Below are positions 1-8,271 of a DNA stretch of 64,000 bases, one piece after another (positions within the stretch are counted from its first letter, which is position 1; each line of letters starts with the position of its first letter). Source of the DNA: Pseudomonadota bacterium (GTDB lineage Bacteria > Myxococcota_A > Polyangia > Polyangiales > Polyangiaceae); assembly GCA_023428245.1 (NCBI GenBank), contig JAEYYX010000055.1:1-64000 (forward strand), in the 5' to 3' direction. The translations under genes were made by a program, and so were the position numbers. A model generated the notes under the pieces. It saw only the letters and a program-made list of their open reading frames with translations, had not been told where the DNA came from and did no database searches.

Positions 1-2
1 CG

Positions 3-116
3 CCTCCCGCAGCTCCGTCAACCGCTGAGCCGCCTCCACAGGCTGCAAGTGAGAGAGCAGTGACAGAGACGAGACCGAAGAGGAAGCTGGACGAGGACAA
101 GATTTTTCTCCGATGA
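3..116 (+). CDS. C-terminal end of an unidentified protein (cut by window edge)
   Basis: An open frame enters from the left edge and ends at TGA 114-116. The visible 37 residues are Pro/Ala-rich, then strongly charged, ending in RPKRKLDEDKIFLR. This looks like the disordered tail of a larger protein; Pro/Ala-rich tails of this sort are common in myxobacterial regulatory and envelope proteins. Too little is present to name a family. The frame could be fortuitous, but the imperfect hairpin at 225-265 between it and the convergent DUF1552 gene fits a real gene end here. Confidence 0.45.
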   Translation, partial: PPAAPSTAEPPPQAASERAVTETRPKRKLDEDKIFLR

Positions 117-224
117 GTGCGGAAAACCGGGCCCCTGGATGAGGCTCGGGTGATGGGCGCCGGTACATGCAGGTGCGCGCCGGATCGATCGGAAAAGACG
201 CACGCACCCGCGGGAAAAGAGAAA

Positions 225-265
225 CGGGCGAGACGGAGGACCCGAAGGTCAGTCCATCTCGCCCG
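225..265. terminator. Hairpin between convergent genes
   Basis: Arms of 12 bases (225-236 and 254-265, CGGGCGAGA core) pair with one mismatch around a 17-base loop. There is no T tract on either side, so if it is a terminator it is an atypical one. It lies just beyond the stop of the DUF1552 gene and after the partial gene at the left edge. Confidence 0.4.
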
Positions 266-287
266 CTGAAGGTGCTCGTCTCGCGGA

Positions 288-1691
288 TTAGCCGCTCAGC
301 ATTCCGGCGAGCGGGCCGCTTGCGTTGAAGTTGGTCTGGATGCCGAAGGCGCGGAGGACGCCCGTGAGCACCTGGCCGATCTCCGCGTTCTTTCCGTCCA
401 AGTACTGGCCGGTCTTGAACGCCCCGCCACCCTTGCCAGCGATGATGAGCGGCATGTTCGACATCGAGTGCGACGGACCTACGGCCACATGCGTCGTCCA
501 GTAGAGGAAGCCACTGTCGAGCAGAGGCCCATCCGGAGTCGAGTACTGAGCCCACTTGTCGAGGATCTGCTTGATCGTCGTGAGGCGAATTCGATCGATC
601 GCAGCGTGAAGCTCTGCGGCGCCAGCGATCGCTGAGCCGCTGTTTCCGTCGCTGTTGATGCGGTGGCTGATGTGATGGAAGCGTTCGCGCTTCCGGCCGT
701 CGATGGTGTACTGGGTTCCGTCGGTTCCATCGCCGACCTGCATGACCGCGACGCGGTTCAAGTTACAGGAGAAAGTCAGCCCGACGAGCTCGCCGTGCAG
801 CTGGACGACCTGTTCAAAGCTGTCGTTCTGTCGGAAGGCGGAGCCCTCGTTGATCGCCTCGAGTGCAGCGATATCCAGCGAGCCGCTTGAGCAGCCAGTC
901 ATCTCGCCGCCCATTTCTCCCATCGTGTCTTCGATGTCGCGAATGCTGTCGAAGTGGAGCTGGAGGCGGTCCTTGTCGGCTTTACTCAGCTTGGGGTTGC
1001 TCTGAAGCCGCTGGATCTGCTCATGGACGAGATCGTTGACGCTCTTGCGCCTCTTCAGGAGCAGGTTCGCCATTGGGGAGGGTTCACCTGTGCCTTCGTC
1101 GATGAGACCGACCATGCGGTTATAGACGTTGTACGGATTCTGCTCGCCAGCGCGCACCTTGCCGGCGTCCGAGAAAGAGAGCTTGTCGTCGATGTAGCCG
1201 CCTTTGGGTCCGGCATAGAGCGTGAGTGGAGAGGTCCCCTGAGGGTTCACGGCGTTCGCGATCACGGTGTCGACGGACGGCCCCGTGGAGGTCGCGCCGT
1301 TGCCGCCGCCCGAGGGTGTCTTTGCGGTCAAGCACTGGGCGAGCCCTTGCGCGTGGCCGCAACCGTTCGGTCCTGCGAGCGGCAACTTCACTCCGCGAAT
1401 GATGAGCAAGCGGTCCGCGTGGTCCGCCAAGATGCCCGTGGAGCGGTCGTTGGCGAACGCCTGCATCCCGGACTTGGTCAGGGGACCGACCGCCGTAGGC
1501 CAGAAGCGTTCAGGTTCGCCGCCGTATTGTTGTGCGACCCCGTTTGAGGAACTGATAAAGAAGCCGAAAGCTGGCTTGCTTCCGGTCTGCGCGAACGCAG
1601 ACTTCTCCGGGAGACCTTCGAGGAAGGGCAAGGCCACGCCGGTGGTGCCAGCGGCGACCAGGAATGCTCGACGATTGATGCGTTGAATCAT
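288..1691 (-). CDS. DUF1552 family exported protein with Tat-like signal
   Basis: Protein of 467 residues. The N-terminus has a twin-arginine-like motif (NRRAFLVAAG, residues 6-15) and a hydrophobic stretch with a probable cleavage site after AFAQ near residue 35, so it is probably exported. The remainder matches the DUF1552 family, typical of Planctomycetes and Myxococcota and usually encoded beside a DUF1592/DUF1588 protein, as here. The family resembles sulfatase-like/DUF1501 folds, but no reaction is established. I chose ATG 1691, which has AGGAAA at suitable spacing, over the ATG at 1718 because the latter would overlap the upstream gene and add a charged extension before the Tat motif. 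The stop of the upstream gene is 7 bases away, so the two are cotranscribed. Confidence 0.85.
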   Translation of the reverse strand: MIQRINRRAFLVAAGTTGVALPFLEGLPEKSAFAQTGSKPAFGFFISSSNGVAQQYGGEPERFWPTAVGPLTKSGMQAFANDRSTGILADHADRLLIIRGVKLPLAGPNGCGHAQGLAQCLTAKTPSGGGNGATSTGPSVDTVIANAVNPQGTSPLTLYAGPKGGYIDDKLSFSDAGKVRAGEQNPYNVYNRMVGLIDEGTGEPSPMANLLLKRRKSVNDLVHEQIQRLQSNPKLSKADKDRLQLHFDSIRDIEDTMGEMGGEMTGCSSGSLDIAALEAINEGSAFRQNDSFEQVVQLHGELVGLTFSCNLNRVAVMQVGDGTDGTQYTIDGRKRERFHHISHRINSDGNSGSAIAGAAELHAAIDRIRLTTIKQILDKWAQYSTPDGPLLDSGFLYWTTHVAVGPSHSMSNMPLIIAGKGGGAFKTGQYLDGKNAEIGQVLTGVLRAFGIQTNFNASGPLAGMLSG

Positions 1692-1698
1692 GGGACTA

Positions 1699-3492
1699 TT
1701 AGTTTCCTGTCTTGGCATTCGTGAACGCGGGGGACTGAACGAGCGCGAGGATCAGCTCCTTGATGGAAGCATCGGACGCGTGACTCTGTTTCATCAGGTC
1801 CTCGACGAGGCCCTTGTCATTTCCGCTCACGTCGCGGGTGAGTGCGTACTCGGCGAGGCGAGCCGAGAAACATGCGTGTGCCGTCTCGCTATCTGCGATG
1901 ATCTTGGCCATGTCCTCTGCTCCTTGGAACGCGGGGTTCCCCGGGATCGCAGCGAAGGTGCCAGTCGTGTCGATCGGCTTGCCGTTGTCCATGGTGCGAA
2001 CCTTGCCCACGGCGTCGAATGCCTCGAGGGCGAAGCCGGGCGGGTTGATGATGCCGTTGTGACACTCGCCGCAGACGCCAACGCCGGTCAGCTCGGTGAC
2101 CGCCTCGCGGTTCGTTTGTCCTTCTTTGGGCGCCGGGAGCGGCGGAATCACGCCAGCAGGGGGATCGAGGATCGCGCACAGCATCTTGCGGTTGATGTCG
2201 ACGCCGCGGTGGATCGGGTCGGGCTGCTTGAGCGTACCGTTGACGGCCAAGAAGCCAGCACGCGTCAGGAAGCCCGGCCGGTTCGGGCCGAGGTCGACCT
2301 GTTGCAGCTGGTTCCCGTTCACGCTCACGCCGTAGATTGAAGCGATTTGCTGGTTGGCGAAGCCCACCGTGGAGAGGAAGATATCCCTGACGCCGCCGTC
2401 TGAGTTGTAGATGAAGTCGAAGAAGCGAATGTCGGCGTCACGCAGGGCAACGGCTGTCGCCTCGGTGAAGGTCGGGAAAGCGGTCGTATCCTTGGTGACG
2501 CCGGCCTCGCGCTCGATGCCGTAATACTCGTCGAAGAAACGGCGAATGCTCGCCATGGCTTCGTCACTCCCGAGGAGCTCTTCGACCTTCGCCGCGAGAC
2601 CCGCGTTCGTGTCGAGGGCTCCTGTCTGAGCGGCGGCCAGGAGCTCATCGCTCGGCAGCGTGTCGAAGAGGAAATAGGAGATCCTGGCGGCGAGCTCAGG
2701 ACCCGAGAGGCGCGCCCCGTCGTCCGCGAGGACCAGGCGATTCAGGAAGTGTGGTGATTGCAGGAGGGCCTCGATGAAGATCCTCGCTCCACCCGCGAAC
2801 GGACTCATGTCGGGCAAGAGCTCGGGTGCAAGATCCCAGAGAGCGCGGTACTCGGCGACTTCCTCAGTGGTGAGGGGACGCTTGTGAGCTTTGGTCCCGA
2901 GCTCCTGGATGAACGCGTCGGCGTTGTTAGCGTTGCCAAGTCGGGACAAGGCACCTGAGTCTTTTGTGACATTGTCCGCGACGGTTTGCGCAGCGCGTTC
3001 GTAGTCAGTCGCCAGCGTGTCCGTTACGTAGAGGCCCTCTTCGTTGTTCGAGAAGAGAGCGCCCCCCTTTGGGTCAGGGAAGAACGTCGAGGCGAGGCCC
3101 GGCGCTGACGGGAGCTTCAGCAAGTCGCGAACGCTCTTTTCCCATTGCTCATGGGTCAGGCGCACGACGCGGTAGTGACGGGGGGAGCCTTCGATCTTGA
3201 TGCCGCCGACCTCTGCGGGCGGAATCGTTGCGTCGCCTCCGGCCCCTTGGGACGAACCAGAGCCCGATGGACCCCCGCCGGCCGGCGTTCCGTTCGTTCC
3301 CCCTGAACCAGGGCCGCCCACGCCCGCGCCAGCTCCGTCCGGCGACACGGAATCCGAGTCGTCGAACGCGCCAAGATTCGCGTTACAGGCGGCGATCAAA
3401 GAGAGCAGCGCAACGGGTGCACTTGCTCGAAACCAGGTTCGGATTTTCTTGGGCCGGGGGGGGAGACCCAAGTTCGAGGCAGGCTTGTCCAC
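1699..3492 (-). CDS. DUF1592/DUF1588/DUF1585-type cytochrome lipoprotein
   Basis: Protein of 597 residues. A lipobox (LSLIAAC, Cys36) is followed by a Gly/Ser/Pro-rich linker to about residue 95, then the DUF1587-like (RLTHEQWEKSVRDLL), DUF1595, DUF1592, DUF1588 and DUF1585 modules usual in this family. One haem c motif, CGECH, lies at residues 474-478 in the DUF1588 part, followed by the typical NPPGFALEAFD stretch. These proteins occur in Planctomycetes and Myxococcota and are presumed periplasmic or surface-anchored electron-transfer or degradative proteins; the substrate is unknown. GTG 3492 is the start that includes the whole signal peptide, but no clear Shine-Dalgarno sequence precedes it. 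It is followed after 7 bases by the DUF1552 gene. Confidence 0.85.
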   Translation of the reverse strand: MDKPASNLGLPPRPKKIRTWFRASAPVALLSLIAACNANLGAFDDSDSVSPDGAGAGVGGPGSGGTNGTPAGGGPSGSGSSQGAGGDATIPPAEVGGIKIEGSPRHYRVVRLTHEQWEKSVRDLLKLPSAPGLASTFFPDPKGGALFSNNEEGLYVTDTLATDYERAAQTVADNVTKDSGALSRLGNANNADAFIQELGTKAHKRPLTTEEVAEYRALWDLAPELLPDMSPFAGGARIFIEALLQSPHFLNRLVLADDGARLSGPELAARISYFLFDTLPSDELLAAAQTGALDTNAGLAAKVEELLGSDEAMASIRRFFDEYYGIEREAGVTKDTTAFPTFTEATAVALRDADIRFFDFIYNSDGGVRDIFLSTVGFANQQIASIYGVSVNGNQLQQVDLGPNRPGFLTRAGFLAVNGTLKQPDPIHRGVDINRKMLCAILDPPAGVIPPLPAPKEGQTNREAVTELTGVGVCGECHNGIINPPGFALEAFDAVGKVRTMDNGKPIDTTGTFAAIPGNPAFQGAEDMAKIIADSETAHACFSARLAEYALTRDVSGNDKGLVEDLMKQSHASDASIKELILALVQSPAFTNAKTGN

Positions 3493-4288
3493 GTGGTCAG
3501 CATCTCACCACGCCTCCGGCCGAGGTAGGGGCGCTGCTGCGCCGCCCCCGCGTAAATTCTTTTAATCTCACGGGTATTTCAGTCCGACTCCCCACCATGT
3601 AGGTCATCAGCGACTGAGTGAGAGACCGTCGCAGCCCCCCTTGAGCTACGGGCGTGTATGCCAGATTTTTCGCCCTGCGTTGTCTGTTTTCGTACAGGAA
3701 CGCCAAATTTCACAAAATCACTCTGCCGCGGGTAGAAAAATCCGTCAACACAGTTCGTGAGCAAAGGAGAATCGCGGATAGCTGGAGTGGATTTTAGGTT
3801 CGAAACTGTCTGGAAACGGAGACGAGATCGGAGAGCTCGGCGTCCAAAACCGGGTGAGAAGAAAATGAGAAAAAAGATCGCGTGGTTCCGCTGGCGGGAA
3901 GGGATTCCACCTGAGGCATAGGCCGGAGGGCCAAAGGAGCCCCCTCGAGGAAGGGAGTGGGCATTTGCCGGGCGTGTTCGCGCTCACAGTGGGCCAGCCG
4001 AGGGGGGTCGTCGAACCGCACTGCTGATTTTCCGGGGAGGCGAGTGAAGGTGAAGGCTCGGTCGGGCTCAGGAGGAGGTGATGGACCGGGGCCCCCAAAA
4101 GAGCTTTGCCAGGCGTTTCTTCTTGGGAAGAGCACAGTGCGATCGCTCGAGAGTGGCGCGCGCGTCGCTGAGCGACCCTATCCGCTCAGCGCGCGGAGAG
4201 CTGAAGCGGGTTCTCTCGGCAGGGTTTGGGCACGAGGGGCCTCGCTTCCGTGACGCGTGTGGACGCGCAAGACGAGGGGCTCATGCGA
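3493..4288. other. About 0.8 kb with no convincing gene
   Basis: Open frames here are of low-complexity, arginine/serine/proline-rich composition without family features or ribosome sites. The stretch 3650-3780 is less GC-rich than its surroundings and probably carries the promoter of the DUF1592-DUF1552 operon: a minus-strand TTGACG at 3743-3748 is followed after 17 bases by CAGAGT, a weak -10. Nothing else can be assigned. Confidence 0.5.
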
Positions 4289-4320
4289 TCGCTGACGGGA
4301 GACTCTGTCAGCGACCTTTT
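4289..4320 (+). terminator. Hairpin with T run, plus strand
   Basis: Perfect 8-base arms TCGCTGAC (4289-4296) and GTCAGCGA (4307-4314) are followed by CCTTTT. The T run is on the plus strand although no plus-strand gene lies upstream in the preceding 800 bases. It is immediately downstream of the minus-strand PAS gene and could serve that gene as a plain hairpin. Confidence 0.45.
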
Positions 4321-4322
4321 CG

Positions 4323-4871
4323 CTAGGGGAGCTCGCGGGAGCGCTTGAGCGAGGCGAGCGCATCGGCGAGCGACAAGCAGAACTGGTGAAGATCGTGCTC
4401 TTCGTTCGCCGCGTGCGCGAGGTGTTCGACGGCTTCCATCATGTGTCCGACCTCGAGATTGAGCCCGCGCGGAGGGTGCGCGGCGAAGCCTTCAGTGAGA
4501 TCACGGGCGACGCCGATGAACCCCTGGACTCCGTCGGCCTCGAAAGGACTGATGTCGAGGGAGATCCAATAGGAGCGGCCGCGCTTGTCGTAGTTCAGGA
4601 TTCGCTCGGAGCTGCGCTCTCGGCGTTTCAGCGCTTTGCGGATGCGGAGGACAGTCCCTCGATCGGTGCCCGCGCCCTGCAAGAGTTCTCCGGGTTTCTT
4701 TCCCGTCGCTTCCTCGGCGCTATACCCACAGATCTCGCTGAAGGCTTGGTTGACCCACAAAATGCCGCCCTCGAGATCGGTCACGATCACGGCGCAGGGA
4801 AGCGTCTCGAGAAGGACCTGAGCGAGCGACGCGGGCGGGCCGTGAGGGCTGGGCTTCTGGGCGTTGTTCAT
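4323..4871 (-). CDS. Stand-alone PAS-domain protein, LOV-like but without the cysteine
   Basis: Protein of 182 residues: one PAS domain (about 20-125) and a helical tail, with no output domain. The core has the arrangement shared by LOV domains and their non-photochemical relatives: NQAF, GYSAEE, then LLQGAGTD, RIRKAL, ILNYDKRG, YWISLDISPF and FIGVARDLTE. In LOV domains the segment before LQG reads GxNCRF and its Cys forms the flavin adduct; here it reads GKKPGEL, so that Cys is absent, and the second flavin-contacting Asn (FWN) is replaced by YWIS. It begins 27 bases after the CarA/CarH-like gene, on the same strand, as last gene of the carotenoid operon. A redox or ligand sensor acting on a partner protein is an inference. 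Confidence 0.8.
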   Translation of the reverse strand: MNNAQKPSPHGPPASLAQVLLETLPCAVIVTDLEGGILWVNQAFSEICGYSAEEATGKKPGELLQGAGTDRGTVLRIRKALKRRERSSERILNYDKRGRSYWISLDISPFEADGVQGFIGVARDLTEGFAAHPPRGLNLEVGHMMEAVEHLAHAANEEHDLHQFCLSLADALASLKRSRELP

Positions 4872-4898
4872 GTTCGGCGGGATAAGATGATCTTTTGG

Positions 4899-5795
4899 TT
4901 ATTGTGCAGCGCTCTGTGAGCTCTTGCTTTGCGCGAGGAGAGCTTCTGGATCGAGAGCTTCCCAGTGACGGAGAACCTCTACGCCTGCGCTTGTCCGATG
5001 GCCCCCGGGAAGCTCACCCAGGACAAACCGAGAAAGACGGGAGCGGCCGAGTTCTTCGATGTGCTGCGAGAGTATCGCTTCTTCGGGAGTCGAGGAGCAG
5101 GAGATGCAGACTACGGCAGGCTGCTTCTTCTGGGCGTAATCGACGATCTCGTCTGCAGACAGACCGGCGCCGAGGTAAGAGACACGGAAGCCCGCGGCGG
5201 CGAGCTGGACGGCGACAGCGAGTGCGGTGAGCTCATAATTGTCGTGAGGGAAGGTCGTCGTGGCGGCGTGGGGAGCGCCCCGCGGCGAGCTATCCGTGGA
5301 GACGAGGACGGAGACGAGGTGAGCGCGGAGCGTCGTGATCGCGAGCTGGCCTTGGGCGATGGTGACGTTGCGTTCGAAGATCTGGGCGGCGAGCTCCCGG
5401 AGCAAAGGGAAGTAGAACTGTCGCGCTCGCGAAATGATCGGGATGGCGCGAAGTTCTGAGAGGATCTCCTCCGCCTCGCTGCGCCGGTATTCGAGCAGGG
5501 CGTGCAGCAGACGCCCCGAGAGGCCGTCGAGTCCCGGGGACGCCACGTCGGACGCCTTCGCCTTGGGTTCGCTTTCTGCTTGTCGTTTGATGAGCTCGAC
5601 AGCCTCCCCGATGCGGAGGCCCGCTGCGATGGCGTTTCGGAGACGAAGGATGATTGCCACATCGTCGTCTGTGTAACTCCGATAGCCGTTTTCGTGGCGT
5701 GAGGGGCGCACCAGACCGTAGCGCCGCTCCCAGGCGAGCAGCGTGTTCCGCGGAATACCGGTCACTTCGGCGACGGTGCTGATGCGATACGTCAT
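4899..5795 (-). CDS. CarA/CarH-type MerR regulator with degenerate cobalamin domain
   Basis: Protein of 298 residues. Residues 1-70 are a MerR winged helix (STVAEVTGIPRNTLLAWERRYGL), followed by a helical domain (about 90-165) and a Rossmann-like B12-type domain (about 173-290). This is the architecture of CarA and CarH, repressors of myxobacterial carotenoid operons whose activity is altered by adenosylcobalamin and light. By alignment from memory with Thermus CarH, the residues that hold cobalamin are all replaced: the Trp by Ile139, the Glu-His pair by Gly149-Gln150, and the His and Gly of the ExHxxG motif by Tyr187 and Thr190. It overlaps crtB by 4 bases (ATGA), so it is cotranscribed with the enzymes it probably represses. 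The DNA-binding role is likely; B12-dependent light sensing is unlikely. Confidence 0.85.
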   Translation of the reverse strand: MTYRISTVAEVTGIPRNTLLAWERRYGLVRPSRHENGYRSYTDDDVAIILRLRNAIAAGLRIGEAVELIKRQAESEPKAKASDVASPGLDGLSGRLLHALLEYRRSEAEEILSELRAIPIISRARQFYFPLLRELAAQIFERNVTIAQGQLAITTLRAHLVSVLVSTDSSPRGAPHAATTTFPHDNYELTALAVAVQLAAAGFRVSYLGAGLSADEIVDYAQKKQPAVVCISCSSTPEEAILSQHIEELGRSRLSRFVLGELPGGHRTSAGVEVLRHWEALDPEALLAQSKSSQSAAQ

Positions 5796-6769
5796 GACAG
5801 AGGGAGTCTGAGGTAAGGATCGAGCTGAGCGGCCATGGGAGCAGGACCCGGGCTCAAGGCAAAGGAGGGTCCTCGGAGCACGAGGCGCGAGAAGACAACA
5901 CGCGCGAGCGCTTCGGCCACGAGACGCGCCTTGGTGAAGGGGTGCACCACGGCGCGTCCAAGTAGTGGGTTTCCACGCTGCTTGTCGAGGAGTTCGTGGC
6001 CGATTCGGCGATAGAGCAGGGCCGCCGTCACGACCGCCAACCGCGCTCGGAAAGGGAGCAGCCGGAAACCGTGGGAGGCGAAAGAATAGAGGTCCTCCGC
6101 CCGAGCCAAGAGAGAGCGCACTGCCTCGGCGAGGCGCGCTGAACCTCCGCCATCACTTTCTCCCTGAAGCAAAATGAAGATCGAATTCGGGCCGAGGTCT
6201 TGCTGACGAAGTTCGCTCTCAGGAAGGTAGATACGGTCGCGGCGGGCGTCTTCGGCTACATCCCGGCAGATGTTCGTGAGCTGCATCGCCATACCGAGGC
6301 TCACCGCGTAATGCTGAGCTTCGGGCTGGTGGGCCCCGAGGGTGCGCGTCATCATTAAACCAACAGTTCCAGCGACCCGGTAGCAGTAGAGTTCGAGCTC
6401 TTCAGCGGAGCGCACGCGCACTCGCCCGAGGTCCCCGCGCATGCCGGCGATGAGGTCGAGGGCTGGGCGCAGGCCGAAGCCACGAGCCAGCGCGAGCCGA
6501 CGAAAGCGTGCCACGAGCGGGTCGCTCGGCGCCGAACTCACGAGATCCGTCTCGACGGCATGGAGCTCGCGGGCGGCTGCTTCGCGCTCGTTTCCTTCAT
6601 CGACGATATCGTCAACGCGGCGGCAGAAGGCGTAGAGGACGGCGGCGTCTCTCCTCGCTCGTTTGGGCAAGAAGAGCGAGGCCCAGCGGAAAGATTTCGC
6701 GTGTTTCGCGAGCACCGCGAGGCTCTCTTGCTCGAGGATTTCGCGATCGATGGCTGCATTCCTCATCAT
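5792..6769 (-). CDS. crtB: Phytoene synthase
   Basis: Protein of 325 residues of the squalene/phytoene synthase family, which condenses two geranylgeranyl diphosphates to phytoene. Both aspartate-rich Mg-binding motifs are present: DDIVD (53-57) and DVAED (170-174) in NICRDVAEDARRDRIYLP. Length is normal for CrtB. It overlaps crtI upstream and the MerR gene downstream by 4 bases each (ATGA), so translation is probably coupled. Two adjacent ATG codons begin the frame; the first is used here. A bare squalene synthase role is less likely given the flanking crtI, crtE and cyclase genes. Confidence 0.93.
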   Translation of the reverse strand: MMRNAAIDREILEQESLAVLAKHAKSFRWASLFLPKRARRDAAVLYAFCRRVDDIVDEGNEREAAARELHAVETDLVSSAPSDPLVARFRRLALARGFGLRPALDLIAGMRGDLGRVRVRSAEELELYCYRVAGTVGLMMTRTLGAHQPEAQHYAVSLGMAMQLTNICRDVAEDARRDRIYLPESELRQQDLGPNSIFILLQGESDGGGSARLAEAVRSLLARAEDLYSFASHGFRLLPFRARLAVVTAALLYRRIGHELLDKQRGNPLLGRAVVHPFTKARLVAEALARVVFSRLVLRGPSFALSPGPAPMAAQLDPYLRLPLS

Positions 6770-8271
6770 GCCGCACCTCGCGTAGTCGCCTGAGCACCGG
6801 TGGGAGGAGGGAGAACGCGCTCCAGCACCTTCGCGGAGCAGAGAACTCCGGGGAGGCCGGCGCCGGGATGCGTACTGGCTCCGACGAAGTAGAGCCCGCG
6901 CACGTCGGGACAGGCGTTTTGATACCTGAAGTAGGCGGACTGGTGCAGGACCGGCTCGAGGCCAAAGGCTGCCCCATCCTTCGACCGCAGGTCTTCCTCG
7001 AAGTAGCGCGGGTCCACCGAGAACTTGGTCACGATCGATTGTCGAAGGCCGGGCAACTCTCTCTCTTCGAGCTCGCTGAGGATCGCGTCAAAGTAACGCT
7101 CGCTCACCTCGCCCCAGGAGATCCCGCTCTTTTGGTTCGGGACGGGCGAGAGCACATAGAAGGCATCGTGTCGCTCGGGGGCGATCGACCGATCGGTCGC
7201 AGCGGGACGATGGAGATAGAGGGAGAAGTCATCGGCCAGCGTGCGCCGGTCGAAGATGTCCGCGAGGAGCCCCTGGTAGCGGGGACCGAGCAGGATCGTG
7301 TGGTGCCGCGTGTCCTCGAAGGTCTTGTTCGTTCCGAAGTAGCCGACGAAGAGGCTCATGGATTGACGCTTGTTATTGGCGCGAGCGGGACGTCGGAAGC
7401 TGAGTGCACGCGGGTCGATCATCTGGGTGTAGACGAGAGTCGGGTCCGCATTGGCGACCACGATGTCCGCCGTCAGAGTGCGACCGTCTGCCAGCCTGAC
7501 TCCGCGCGCCGAGCCGTCTTTTACGAGGATCTCTTCGACGGGGGCGTTCATTTCGAACTCGCCCCCTGACTCTTCGATGAGCCGAATGAGCGCCTGGACG
7601 AGCGCGCCGGTTCCGCCTTTCGCGAAGTGGACGCCCCACTTCCGCTCGAGCCAGTGGATGAGCAGGTAGATGCCCGGCACGCGCATCGGATTGCCGCCGA
7701 CCAGGAGCGGCTCAAAGGTGAGCACTTGGCGCAGGCGATCGTCTTTGATGTAGCGCTCGACCAGGCTGTACACGCTGCGATAGGCGGAGAGACGCGTCAG
7801 GTCGGGGACGATGCGCAGCATGTCCGAAAGGCGCGAAAACGGCTGATCCGCGAGTTCAGTGTAACCGATATCGAAGATGCGCTCGGCGTGGTTGACGAGT
7901 TTTTTGTACCCGTCGACGTCCTTTGGACTCAGCCGCTCAATTTCGGCGAGAAGTCGTTCGTCGTCTCCGACGTAATCGAAGCTCTCGCCGTCCGTGAACT
8001 TGCAGCGGTAAAAGGGATCGACCGGCAAGAACTCAACGTAGTCCTCTCGCCGCTTGCCGAGGCATGCGAAGAGCTCGTCGAAAAGGTAGGGAGCTGTGAT
8101 CACGGTAGGCCCGGCGTCGAACTGGAACTGTCCTTTCGAAAAGACGCGCGCCCGTCCTCCGGGGGTGTCGAGTGCCTCGAGAACGCGGACTCGGTACCCG
8201 CGGGCGAGCAGGCGTACTGCGGCCGCAAGGCCGCCGAAGCCGGAGCCGATGACAATAGCTTGAGGCTTCAC
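6766..8271 (-). CDS. crtI: Phytoene desaturase (CrtI family)
   Basis: Protein of 501 residues. The N-terminal FAD dinucleotide motif IGSGFGG (8-14) and GGRARVF, and the C-terminal GLYFVGASTHPGAGLPGV, are hallmarks of bacterial CrtI, which introduces several double bases of unsaturation into phytoene to give neurosporene or lycopene. I chose GTG 8271 because it lies directly before the conserved KPQAIVIG start, overlaps the crtE stop as GTGA, and is preceded by AGGGAG; an upstream ATG at 8397 would add 42 residues lying inside crtE. How many desaturations it performs cannot be read from sequence. Confidence 0.92.
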   Translation of the reverse strand: MKPQAIVIGSGFGGLAAAVRLLARGYRVRVLEALDTPGGRARVFSKGQFQFDAGPTVITAPYLFDELFACLGKRREDYVEFLPVDPFYRCKFTDGESFDYVGDDERLLAEIERLSPKDVDGYKKLVNHAERIFDIGYTELADQPFSRLSDMLRIVPDLTRLSAYRSVYSLVERYIKDDRLRQVLTFEPLLVGGNPMRVPGIYLLIHWLERKWGVHFAKGGTGALVQALIRLIEESGGEFEMNAPVEEILVKDGSARGVRLADGRTLTADIVVANADPTLVYTQMIDPRALSFRRPARANNKRQSMSLFVGYFGTNKTFEDTRHHTILLGPRYQGLLADIFDRRTLADDFSLYLHRPAATDRSIAPERHDAFYVLSPVPNQKSGISWGEVSERYFDAILSELEERELPGLRQSIVTKFSVDPRYFEEDLRSKDGAAFGLEPVLHQSAYFRYQNACPDVRGLYFVGASTHPGAGLPGVLCSAKVLERVLPPPTGAQATTRGAA

